NCBI RefSeq assembly: GCF_000337515.1
Contig: NZ_AOIQ01000023.1
Coordinates: 2,592-66,591 of the forward strand
Length of the DNA: 64,000 nt
Reading direction: 5' to 3'
Origin: Halovivax asiaticus JCM 14624
GTDB taxonomy: Archaea; Halobacteriota; Halobacteria; Halobacteriales; Natrialbaceae
Position numbers and translations under genes: made by a program. Below are positions 35,178 to 44,320 of this stretch, piece after piece; positions within the stretch are counted from its first letter, which is position 1, and every line of letters begins with the position of its first letter. The notes under the pieces were generated by a model that worked only from the letters and a program-made list of their open reading frames with translations, was not told where the DNA came from and searched no databases.

Positions 35178-35834
35178 TTATCCGTCGGTACTCGACTCGT
35201 TACGACTGCCGCGTCCGCCGGCGCCGGGGAGCACGCCGACGAATTTCCGGGCGTAGCCGAGTTTGAGTAGGCCGATCTGGAGGGCGATCCCCACGACGAA
35301 CAGTGCGAGGAAGACCGGCTCGGTGGTCTCGAACAGCAGCGGATCGACGCTCGTCGAGGACTGGGCCTCGGCGATCGCCTCGAACGTGAGCGACTGGCTG
35401 GCCAGGGCGGCACCGATGAACGACGTGATGGCGATCATCGTCACGTTGGTGAGCGTCATGCCGGCGAGGGCGACGGCAGCACCGATGGCGACGCCAACCC
35501 CGATCTCGACGTACCATGCGCCGTCGACGAGGATCGGCGCGAGGGCGGTCAGGCCGAAGTACGTCCCGACGATGAAGCCGATCGCCCCGATCGCGAGCGA
35601 GAGCAGCATGTGGGCGACGAGGACGCCGACGACGATGCCGAGTGCGATGCCGACTGCGGCTGCGGCGGGGGTCCCGACACCGGCTGCGCCGGCGATCGAC
35701 GGTGCGACGAGGTAGCCACCGCCGGCACCGAGCAAGGCACCCATGAGGGCGACGCCGTATCGTGCGAGCGTCGCGCCGGCGAACAGGAGGACGATCCCGA
35801 TCCCGATCGGCGCGACGACCAGTGGGTCGAGCAT
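35178..35834 (-). CDS. Multi-spanning membrane protein (DUF4203/TM7S3-like)
   Basis: 218 residues with about seven Gly/Ala-rich membrane segments, for example PIGIGIVLLFAGATLARYG, LMGALLGAGGGYLVAP and LSLAIGAIGFIVGTYFGL, resembling the TM198/DUF4203 fold. After the sixth helix there is a soluble loop (EAIAEAQSSTSVDPLLFETT). The C-terminus is basic and glycine-rich (GGRGSRNESSTDG). The role is unknown. It is the only gene between the aminotransferase and the divergent CysD-like gene. Confidence 0.7.
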   Translation of the reverse strand: MLDPLVVAPIGIGIVLLFAGATLARYGVALMGALLGAGGGYLVAPSIAGAAGVGTPAAAAVGIALGIVVGVLVAHMLLSLAIGAIGFIVGTYFGLTALAPILVDGAWYVEIGVGVAIGAAVALAGMTLTNVTMIAITSFIGAALASQSLTFEAIAEAQSSTSVDPLLFETTEPVFLALFVVGIALQIGLLKLGYARKFVGVLPGAGGRGSRNESSTDG

Positions 35835-36118
35835 GACGGAGACGTTCGCTCACAGCGGCAAGTACTTTGCGCCTGACTGTCTCTCTCGCCTATCAGTCAG
35901 GGTGGCTATCATTGCCGTCCGATAGCCGTCGGTTCTCGATTTCGGTACCGACACCGCCTACGCGTCCACACCATGCGAGTCGTCCAAATCTGGAGAGCAC
36001 GTCGCCGTTTTACAGCTGGTGCGACGGCACCACAGGGTTTTCTCCGTGAGATGAGAAGGAGAACCTGCGACGTGCAAACCCGAGGATTTACATCCGTTAA
36101 TTACATCTAATTACGCAC

Positions 36119-37090
36119 ATGGCCAGCGACTCCCAGATCACAGTCGACGTCGACTACGAAGACGGCACGGACGAATCGCCCGAGAGCTATTCCGACCTGC
36201 AGGACAAGATCGAGAAGGCGATCGACGTCACTCGCGAGGGCCTCCAGCAGTACGACAACCCTGCCGTGATGTGGACCGGCGGTAAAGACTCGACGCTTAC
36301 CCTCTATTTCATCAAGGAAGTCGCCGAGAAGTACGACCTCGACCTGCCGCCGGCGGTCTTCATCGACCACTACCAGCACTTCGACGCCATCCACGACTTC
36401 GTCGACCACTGGGCCGACGAGTGGGACCTAGAGGTCATCTACGCACGCAACGAGGACGTCGGCGCGTACGTCGAGGAACACGATCTCGAACCCGGCGACG
36501 ACATCCCGATTTCCGACCTCTCGGAGCACAATCGCCACCACGTCCGTGAGATCCTGGAGTACGAGGAGGACACTTTCCCCTTCCTGCTCGACACCTACGT
36601 GGGCAACCACCTGCTGAAGACCGTTGCGCTCAATGACGCGCTCGAAACCCACGACATCGACGGCGTCATCTCCGGCGTCCGCTGGGACGAACAGGAAGCC
36701 CGCGCTGACGAGACGTTCTTCTCGCCGCGTCACGATCCCGACATCTACCCACCACACGACCGCATCCAGCCGATCCTGCAGTTCGACGAACCCGCCGTCT
36801 GGGACGCCTTCTGGCACTACGTCGTCCCCGACACCGTGGCCGACTTTCCCGACGACGGCTACGTGCCCCAGAGCGGTGACGACCTGCCCAACGGCCTCAC
36901 CCAGGACGACATCCCCGTCTCGCCCAAGTACTTCGCCGGCTTCCGCTCACTCGGCAGCGAGGTCAGCACCGAGAAATCCGACGAGGAACCCGCCTGGCTG
37001 CAGGACATGGCCAACACGACCGAGCGCGCGGGCCGCGCCCAGGACAAAGAGGACCTGATGGAGCGCCTGCGTGACCTCGGATACATGTAA
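36119..37090 (+). CDS. CysD/PAPS-reductase family PP-loop protein
   Basis: 323 residues. The PP-loop is MWTGGKDSTLTLYFI (about residues 50-64), and the C-terminus FRSLGSEVSTEK plus NTTERAGRAQDKEDLMERLR matches the last part of CysD, the small subunit of ATP sulfurylase (TTSERQGR pattern). The PAPS-reductase catalytic ECGxH motif is absent. It may therefore activate sulfate or adenylate another acid, but no CysN-type GTPase partner is next to it, so the reaction is uncertain. AT-rich sequence with TTAATTACATCTAATTAC directly precedes the start and should contain the promoter. Confidence 0.82.
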   Translation: MASDSQITVDVDYEDGTDESPESYSDLQDKIEKAIDVTREGLQQYDNPAVMWTGGKDSTLTLYFIKEVAEKYDLDLPPAVFIDHYQHFDAIHDFVDHWADEWDLEVIYARNEDVGAYVEEHDLEPGDDIPISDLSEHNRHHVREILEYEEDTFPFLLDTYVGNHLLKTVALNDALETHDIDGVISGVRWDEQEARADETFFSPRHDPDIYPPHDRIQPILQFDEPAVWDAFWHYVVPDTVADFPDDGYVPQSGDDLPNGLTQDDIPVSPKYFAGFRSLGSEVSTEKSDEEPAWLQDMANTTERAGRAQDKEDLMERLRDLGYM

Positions 37091-37160
37091 CGAACTTTTT
37101 CCGCCTTGGGTGCGCTTCGCGCACCACGCGGCGCAAAAACTTCGATGAAAAAGGCCGCCT
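37091..37160. repeat. Intergenic hairpin element, copy B
   Basis: The central hairpin is GGTGCGC-TTC-GCGCACC (37109-37125) with flanking CGCC/GGCG and TTTTT/AAAAA arms (37096-37139). The right part, read on the minus strand as GGCCTTTTTCATCGAAG, matches GGCCTTTCATCAAAG in copy A at 29981-30073. It begins at the stop codon of the CysD-like gene and may terminate it. The remaining 37161-37362 shows no supported gene. Confidence 0.6.
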
Positions 37161-37362
37161 CCGCGGACTCCTTCCGCTCCGGCGGTACAACGCGCTGAAC
37201 TACGGTTCGCTTCGCTCACCCCCGAAGATTTCCCCTTCACCATTCGTGCGTTTTCCGTCCCCTGTTTCGAACTCTTCGTTTCTGCCCACCTGCGAGACGT
37301 CGGTCGTTGTGACCTGCTCGTTCGTGGCAAAGTGATTTTTATCTGAACGACTGAGTCTCTCC

Positions 37363-38052
37363 ATGGTCGTTCCGCTGGCGATGGGGTGGCGCCACCTGCT
37401 GTTCGAGAACTGGCCGATCGAACCGGCCGTGATGGACGCCCATCTCCCCGACGGTTTGGCACCCGACGTGTACGACGGTTCGGCGTGGCTCTCGATCGTG
37501 CCGTTCACCAACGTCGCCGTTCGCCCTAAGGGCGTCCCCGAATCGCTCGGGGTCCGATTGCCGGAACTCAATGTCAGGACGTACGTCACGCACGCCGGTG
37601 TTCCGAGCGTCTACTTCTTCAGTCTCGACGCGCAGGGTATCGCGAGCGTTCTCGGAGCCCGTCTCTTCCACCATTTGCCGTACTTCTACGCGCGCATCTC
37701 GCTGGAGCGGGTCGACGATCGAATCTGGTTCCGGAGTCGCCGGCACCATCCCGGGGCTCGCCCCGCCCGATACGCGGGAACGTACCGGCCGATCGGCGAC
37801 CCGTTTTCGGCTCCCGAGGAGCCGTTCGCCGCGTTTCTGGTCGAGCGCTACCGATTCTACACCGAGGCGCAGGACGGGTCGCTCCGGTACACGGACGTCG
37901 ACCACGATCCGTGGACGCTCTCCCCGGCTGAGGCCACGATCGAACGGAACACGCTATTTTCTGCGCACGGGTTCGAGACACCGAATGCCGGGCCCACGTA
38001 CTACTACAGTCCGGGCCTGGACGTGATCGCCTCGCGGAGTAACTCGGTGTAG
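37363..38052 (+). CDS. DUF2071 (YqjF-like) protein
   Basis: 229 residues. The DUF2071 pattern is present: WRHLLFENWPIEPAVMDAHL near the start (W..LLF..WP), FDGSAWLS-like YDGSAWLSIVPFTN, LPELNVRTYVTH (the NVRTYV core) and GVYFFSLDA-like VYFFSLDAQGIASVLGARL. The family has a lipocalin-like beta fold with unknown function, seen in many bacteria and halophiles. The ATG at 37363 fits the family start. It is convergent with the minus-strand membrane protein at 38091. Confidence 0.9.
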   Translation: MVVPLAMGWRHLLFENWPIEPAVMDAHLPDGLAPDVYDGSAWLSIVPFTNVAVRPKGVPESLGVRLPELNVRTYVTHAGVPSVYFFSLDAQGIASVLGARLFHHLPYFYARISLERVDDRIWFRSRRHHPGARPARYAGTYRPIGDPFSAPEEPFAAFLVERYRFYTEAQDGSLRYTDVDHDPWTLSPAEATIERNTLFSAHGFETPNAGPTYYYSPGLDVIASRSNSV

Positions 38053-38090
38053 AAAATGCGGCGTCGATCGCAGCGGCCGACGTCGTCGGC

Positions 38091-38861
38091 TCAGGACTCG
38101 TCGTCGCCGTCGTCCGGCGACGGGCGGACGAGGTTTGCGAGGGAGACGAGGATGCCGAAGAGCCACCCGGAGGTGACGGCGAAGCCGAACCACATGGCGG
38201 CGTAGGCGGCGCCCTCGAGGTCGAAGTTGTCGCGGAAGTAGTCGCTGATCCCACCGACGTAGAGGACATTGTTGAGGAGCCAGGCGGCGAAGTCGTAGCT
38301 CGGTTCGAGGACGTAGGGTTCGAGCGACGGCGTCACGAGTGCGGCGGCGACCGGCGGCAGGAAGATCGCCGTCATCGCGAACGGGTAGGCGATCAGCACC
38401 GACAGCCAGCGACCGCCGTACTTCGAGGTGGTGGCGGCGATGGCCGTCGAGACGACGGCGACGGAACTCGCCGCCGCGATGGCGACGAACGGTTCCCACT
38501 CGAGTTGGAGGTACGCGAGCGCGCTCAACAGTCCCCAGACGACGACGGCGACGAGGGTGATGCCGGCGATGCCCAGTCGCGTGACGGTCGAATCCAGCTT
38601 CGAGGCGTAGAATCGAGTACCGAGTCCGACGACGGCCAGCGGATACAGACAGAGAAGGACGAGCGCTCCGAGGAGGTACCAGCTATAGTAACCGAGCGCC
38701 TGCGGAAGCGTCTCCGGTTTCCACTTACCCATCACCGAGTGACCGCGCCCGCGCTGGCGCGGGAAGAACACCTCCATCCACGAGCCGTGTAACATCGCGA
38801 GATCGAGCATCACCGCACCGATAATGCCGGTACGGTTTCTGCTCCGCGTGCGGGTTGCCAT
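38091..38861 (-). CDS. Multi-spanning membrane protein, unknown
   Basis: 256 residues from ATG 38861 (MATRTRSRNRTG); a frame start at 38921 would add 20 residues of no hydrophobic character. About six membrane segments are visible, e.g. WYLLGALVLLCLYPLAVVGL, GIAGITLVAVVVWGLLSALA and FGFAVTSGWLFGILVSLA. The C-terminus is acidic (SPDDGDDES). The conserved-looking MLHGSWMEVFFPRQRGRGHS near residue 25 is distinctive. I cannot name the family. Confidence 0.7.
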   Translation of the reverse strand: MATRTRSRNRTGIIGAVMLDLAMLHGSWMEVFFPRQRGRGHSVMGKWKPETLPQALGYYSWYLLGALVLLCLYPLAVVGLGTRFYASKLDSTVTRLGIAGITLVAVVVWGLLSALAYLQLEWEPFVAIAAASSVAVVSTAIAATTSKYGGRWLSVLIAYPFAMTAIFLPPVAAALVTPSLEPYVLEPSYDFAAWLLNNVLYVGGISDYFRDNFDLEGAAYAAMWFGFAVTSGWLFGILVSLANLVRPSPDDGDDES

Positions 38862-38999
38862 ATCCAGTCCCTGCGACCGGCGGACCGTAAACTTTCCTGT
38901 GTATTCTTCGGCGCTGATCACTCAGAAACGCTGGGAAATCGCCCGCTCATATTACTCACGCTGCTTCCTGCCCAGAACCCCTAACGGGAGGTTTGGACG

Positions 39000-39845
39000 T
39001 CAGTGCTGGTTCCAGGGACCGAAACCTGGATCGACTTCGCGCTCACCGCGATCGAGTTCGTCGATGCGAGCGATCTCGTCCGCCGAGAGCGACAGGTCGA
39101 GCGAGGCCCAGTTGTCGGCGATGTGGTCGCGCCCGGTCGCTTTCGGGATCGCGGTCACGCCCCTCTCGCGGAGCCAGGCGAGGCTCACCTGTGCGGCCGA
39201 CACGCCGTGGTCGTCGGCGATGTCGGCGAGTTCGTCCTCGTCGAAGACGTGTCCGCGGGCGAGCGGCGAGTAAGCGACGACGTTGATGTCGAGTTCGTCG
39301 CAGGTGTCGAGCACCTCCTGTTGCTGGAGGAACGGATGCATCTCGTACTGGTGGGCGAAGATGGGTGCGTCGAGAATGTCGGCAGCCTCCTCTAGCTGGT
39401 GGGGCAGGAAGTTACTGACGCCGACGCGCCGTGTTACGCCGTCGTCGACGAGTTCGTCGAACGCGGCCAGCGTCGCCTCGGGGTCGTACTCGCGGGCTGG
39501 CCAGTGAATGTACAGCAGGTCGACGGTGTCGACGCCGAGATCGTCGAGACTCTCGCGAGCCGTCCGTTTCACGTCTTCTGGAGCCAGGTTGTCGATCCAG
39601 ACCTTCGTCGCGAGGAAGATATCGTCCCGATCGACGGTGGCTCGCTCGATGCCGTCGCCGACGGCAGACTCGTTGCCGTAGGCCTGGGCCGTATCGATGT
39701 GGCGGTAGCCCATGTTGAGGGCCGTTTCGACGCTGGTTGCACACTCGTCCGGGTCGGTGTTCTCCCAGGTACCGAGACCGAGGCGGGGCATTCCGTCTGT
39801 CGTCGGACAGTCCGTCGGCTCGATGGCAGTTGGGTCGGTTGTCAT
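39000..39845 (-). CDS. Aldo/keto reductase
   Basis: 281 residues, normal for the AKR5-like group. The catalytic tetrad is visible: Asp and Tyr in RHIDTAQAYGNE, Lys in FLATKVWI, His in LLYIHWP. NADPH-site residues come from PKATGRDHIADN. It should reduce small aldehydes or ketones, or oxidise sugars, in the cytoplasm; 2,5-diketogluconate reductase-type members are close in style. The start MTTDPTAIEPTDCPT is the only ATG before the barrel. It is divergent from the methyltransferase gene (182 bp). Confidence 0.92.
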   Translation of the reverse strand: MTTDPTAIEPTDCPTTDGMPRLGLGTWENTDPDECATSVETALNMGYRHIDTAQAYGNESAVGDGIERATVDRDDIFLATKVWIDNLAPEDVKRTARESLDDLGVDTVDLLYIHWPAREYDPEATLAAFDELVDDGVTRRVGVSNFLPHQLEEAADILDAPIFAHQYEMHPFLQQQEVLDTCDELDINVVAYSPLARGHVFDEDELADIADDHGVSAAQVSLAWLRERGVTAIPKATGRDHIADNWASLDLSLSADEIARIDELDRGEREVDPGFGPWNQH

Positions 39846-40027
39846 ACACGCCCCTTTGGACGCGATGACCGTAATGGGTTCCCCTTCCGGCGAGCGACAC
39901 GTGTACCGAAACCGATCGACTCAGTTACAGGCCGGTGGACGGGACGTCGGACGGCTGGGCAACGCGCGGCCCGCTTCGAACGATGACTTCGAAACCCACA
40001 AGCGACGGCCGGTCGAACGACGGACAA

Positions 40028-40936
40028 ATGGAGCCGTTCGAGCGGTACCGGCCGATTATCGACGACTTCGAGGCGTTCCTCGCGGCGTGTGAGCGATCGC
40101 TCGGCAGCGCCGTCAGGGTCAACACGATCAAGGCGACACCCGAGCGGGCGATGGCGACGCTCGATGTCGAATCCGTCGGGTACGAACAGGCCGACTGGGA
40201 CCCGCGCGTGCTCCGTCTCGAGACCGATTCACCCGGGTCGACGTGGGCGTCGTTCCACGGGTTCACGCACGGCCAGGAGGAGGTGTCCGTGATCCCGCCG
40301 CTCGTTCTGGACCCGGAGCCGGGCGAGCGCGTCTGGGACGCCTGCGCCGCGCCCGGGAGCAAGGCGACACAGCTCGCCGCGCTGATCGACGACCGCGGAA
40401 CCGTCGTGGCCAACGACAACAACCTCGGACGCCTCTCTGCGCTCCGATTCAACGCCGAGCGCCTCGGTGCGACGTCGCTCGCGGTCACGAACGACGATGC
40501 GCGGAACTACTCCCTGCAGCCGTTCGACTTCGACGAGTTCGACCGGGCCCTCGTCGACGTTCCCTGCTCCTGTGAGGGGACGATTCGGAAGAACCCGGAC
40601 GCGTTAGACGAGTGGTCGATGGGCCACGTTCGCTCGATCGCCGGGATCCAGACCGGCATCCTCCGGCGGGCCGTGCAGGCGACCCGCACCGGCGGGACGG
40701 TCGTGTACTCGACGTGTACCTTCGCTCCCGAGGAGAACGAGGCGGTCGTCGACCGTGTGCTCGCACGCGAAGACTGTGAGGTCGTTCCGTTCGACCTCGC
40801 GCTCGAGCACGACCCCGGTCTCACCGAGTGGGACGAGGAGACCTACGATCCGTCGCTCGCCGAGGCGGCCCGGATCTATCCCCACCAGAACGACACCGGC
40901 GGCTTCTTCGTCGCGAAGCTGGAGGTGACCGGCTGA
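40028..40936 (+). CDS. NOP2/Sun family RNA m5C methyltransferase
   Basis: 302 residues from ATG 40028. After an N-terminal RNA-binding segment (SLGSAVRVNTIKATPERAMA) the SAM-binding motif is VWDACAAPGSKATQLAALI. Motif IV is ALVDVPCSCEGT and motif VI is VVYSTCTFAPEENEAVVDRV, which hold the two cysteines used for cytosine-5 methylation. The target (tRNA or rRNA) is unknown. No PUA domain is present at either end; a candidate partner with such a domain is encoded by the next gene, whose ATG overlaps the stop by one base. ATG 39983 in the same frame would add 15 residues. Confidence 0.92.
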   Translation: MEPFERYRPIIDDFEAFLAACERSLGSAVRVNTIKATPERAMATLDVESVGYEQADWDPRVLRLETDSPGSTWASFHGFTHGQEEVSVIPPLVLDPEPGERVWDACAAPGSKATQLAALIDDRGTVVANDNNLGRLSALRFNAERLGATSLAVTNDDARNYSLQPFDFDEFDRALVDVPCSCEGTIRKNPDALDEWSMGHVRSIAGIQTGILRRAVQATRTGGTVVYSTCTFAPEENEAVVDRVLAREDCEVVPFDLALEHDPGLTEWDEETYDPSLAEAARIYPHQNDTGGFFVAKLEVTG

Positions 40937-41538
40937 TGGCGGACGACGAGCGTGTAACCGGGGCCGACGCCGCTGACACTGCGGACACCGAAGACGCCGA
41001 GAACGCTGCCGATACGGACGCCATCGACGGCGAACTCGCCACCAACGAGGGGGAGCGATTCGACCGCTTGCCAGCGACATCCGCCGAACGGACCGTGGCG
41101 GGGCGAGTGTCTCGAAAGGAGGTGCTCGAGTACTACGACGAGCGGTTCGGTATTCCACCCGAGACTTTCGCGGACTACACCTTCTGGGAGAAGGGAGCCG
41201 GCAAGATCTGGGTCTACGCGGGGGAGGCTCCGTCACCGACGGCGGTCGAGTCCCTCGGTATGCTGTGTCTCCGAACCCGCCAGGAACACTGGAAGCCGAC
41301 GACGGATTTCGTCCAGCGATTCGGCCAGCATGCGACCGAGTGCGTGATCGATCTCGATCCGGATGCAGCCGCCCGATTCGTCGCGGGCGAGGACCAGGAA
41401 CTCGACTGGGACGGCGACTGGGGGTACCTGATCGCCGCTCACGAGATGGCGGGCGAGCGGGAGCCACTCGGGATCGGACTTTACGTCTACGACGAACTCC
41501 GCTCGCTGATTCCGAAGGGGCGCCGACGCGACCTGTAG
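40936..41538 (+). CDS. PUA-like partner protein of the NOP2/Sun methyltransferase
   Basis: 200 residues, coupled by TGATG to the methyltransferase. The first ~45 residues are acidic and disordered (ADTEDAENAADTDAI); then RVSRKEVLEYYDERFGIPPE, FWEKGAGKIWVYAGE and RFGQHATECVIDLD, ending YVYDELRSLIPKGRRRDL. The layout resembles the C-terminal RNA-binding domain of bacterial RsmF/NOP2 proteins and suggests that a fused protein elsewhere is split in two here. This is inferred from position and style. Confidence 0.75.
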   Translation: MADDERVTGADAADTADTEDAENAADTDAIDGELATNEGERFDRLPATSAERTVAGRVSRKEVLEYYDERFGIPPETFADYTFWEKGAGKIWVYAGEAPSPTAVESLGMLCLRTRQEHWKPTTDFVQRFGQHATECVIDLDPDAAARFVAGEDQELDWDGDWGYLIAAHEMAGEREPLGIGLYVYDELRSLIPKGRRRDL

Positions 41539-41610
41539 TGGGTCGCTGTGGCGCCGTCGATCACTAGTTTTGTCGTCGTTCACACGGCTTGCCGTCGACA
41601 CACCGAGTCT

Positions 41611-42000
41611 CTACAGGCCGGCCCCGAGGAAGACGCGGACGAGCACGCCGACGACGAGGGAGTACGTGACGTTGACGAGCGTGCCCGCGAGGTAGAACAG
41701 GCTGTTGTTCTTCATGTCGTCGCTGCGGACGATGCTCTTGGCGGCGAAGACGATCGCGAGTGCGGCATAGGCGCCCGCGAGGACGAATGTGAGCAGGAGG
41801 ACGTTCTCCGTCTTGCCGACGATGGTGCCGATGTCGCGGTCGGTATCGGTGACGGACGCGGCGTAGCCGTCGTCGGCCCAGGCGAGCGCGTTCGTCACGA
41901 CCCAGCCGCTGGTTCCGAGCAGCAGCGCGTAGCCGGCCAGGACGTAGACGGCCGACTCGTCGAACGGGGCGACGTCGATGCCGACCGCTTGCAGCGCCAT
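41611..42000 (-). CDS. Four-helix membrane protein coupled to a SatD-like gene
   Basis: 129 residues from the ATG at 42000, which overlaps the TGA of the upstream gene by one base; a GTG at 42003 precedes it. Membrane segments: VYVLAGYALLLGTSGWVV, NVLLLTFVLAGAYAALAIVF and SLFYLAGTLVNVTYSLVVGV. A polar central part reads DDGYAASVTDTDRDIGTIVG. In bacteria SatD-like genes are followed by a membrane protein (DUF3307), and this could be a functional counterpart, although the sequence is not clearly the same family. Confidence 0.7.
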   Translation of the reverse strand: MALQAVGIDVAPFDESAVYVLAGYALLLGTSGWVVTNALAWADDGYAASVTDTDRDIGTIVGKTENVLLLTFVLAGAYAALAIVFAAKSIVRSDDMKNNSLFYLAGTLVNVTYSLVVGVLVRVFLGAGL

Positions 42001-42692
42001 CACGCCGATTGCACCTCCTCGTCGCGACTATCGGCCGCGTCGGCCGGCCACCCGGCCGACAGCGTCTCGCGGAGTCGGCCCTCGATCGTCTCGATCAGCG
42101 GCCATGAGGCACTCTGGAGGGTGTTCGAGACGGCCTGTTGGCTGATGCCCAAATCGTCGGCGACGGCTCGCTGGGTCGGAGCCCGCTCGTAACGGGTCAC
42201 GACCTCGCGCTGGCGATCGGTCCAGGACTCGCGCAGCGAGAGGAGGAGGTTGACCTCGTCGGCGACCGCGGTGTCGAGCGGATGGGTGTCGGTGTCGAGC
42301 CCGAAGCGAAGCCCGTCGCGTTCGACGGCCTCCAGCAGCTCCGTCGCCCGGTGGAACGCCTCGCCGTCCATGTGTGCGACTGCATCGGTCTCGCCGACTG
42401 AGATCTCGCCGCTGGCGACGGCGAGCCTGATCGCGTGGGGGTATAGGACATTCTGGAGCGTGATGGCGACGTCGTAGAGCGAGTCGAGCGAGGACAGCAC
42501 CGCTCCCAGTTCGTCGATGCCCTTCAGAACCGACGGCCCGGCGACGAACGACGATTCGTACCGCGCCGCCACCGTCTCGCGCGCCTCGGTGAACGTCTCT
42601 CGAAACCCGTCTCGATCGGCGATCTCCCGGGAATCGACCACGTCGCCGAGGACGACGTATCGATCGGCTCCAGCGTCGGTTCGGTCCGTCAT
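42000..42692 (-). CDS. SatD-like protein with a C-terminal helix-turn-helix
   Basis: 230 residues from ATG 42692. The start RYVVLGDVVDSREIADRDGF matches the SatD opening (xxxGDIxxSR), followed by VLKGIDELGAVLSSLDSLY and ALRFGLDTDT-like LRFGLDTDTHPLDTAVADEV. The C-terminal third holds an HTH (TQRAVADDLGISQQAVSNTL). SatD-family proteins occur with a membrane partner across bacteria and archaea, and their function is not settled. The partner here is coupled downstream. The upstream AAACAAACATAAATGG near 42740 may contain the promoter. Confidence 0.8.
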   Translation of the reverse strand: MTDRTDAGADRYVVLGDVVDSREIADRDGFRETFTEARETVAARYESSFVAGPSVLKGIDELGAVLSSLDSLYDVAITLQNVLYPHAIRLAVASGEISVGETDAVAHMDGEAFHRATELLEAVERDGLRFGLDTDTHPLDTAVADEVNLLLSLRESWTDRQREVVTRYERAPTQRAVADDLGISQQAVSNTLQSASWPLIETIEGRLRETLSAGWPADAADSRDEEVQSA

Positions 42693-43069
42693 TCGTCGAT
42701 GCCGACGAACCCACAATAGAAAAAAGTTGTCTCTGAGAAAACAAACATAAATGGTTGTTCGATGACCGTTGTGATTCTCGCGTGGTGCGTCGAGTGCAGA
42801 TGACGGTGCGTTGCCGATCTCTCACGAAACACAATCTATTACCATAGTATATTGTAATACAGGCTTTATTGATTGTTGTTTCGGGCTCCTACTGCCGGAA
42901 CCGGTCGTTCCTCTTCGTGACCGCTCATCCCGTCGGTGAATCGACCGAGTAACGACCGGCTACGGCCGGGTCCCTGTCACCCGTCCGGACCGGTCGACGG
43001 AACTGATGGTCTCCCGGACGTGGCAGTTTGCTAGTATTAATGCCTGTGTGTGGCGTTGTCTAGCTATCG
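42693..43069. promoter_or_regulatory. Divergent promoter region of the SatD-like gene and the sugar-type ABC operon
   Basis: No gene is supported in these 377 bp. An AT-rich block contains TATTAC (42837-42842) and GTAATA (42854-42859) as exact inverted copies, nested with ACAAT/ATTGT arms (42831-42835 and 42851-42855); this may be an operator. TAGTATTAATG near 43032-43042 is a good TATA box for the ATG at 43070, giving a leader of about eight bases. Confidence 0.5.
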
Positions 43070-44311
<1,242 letters not shown>

Positions 44312-44320
44312 CTCAGGATC

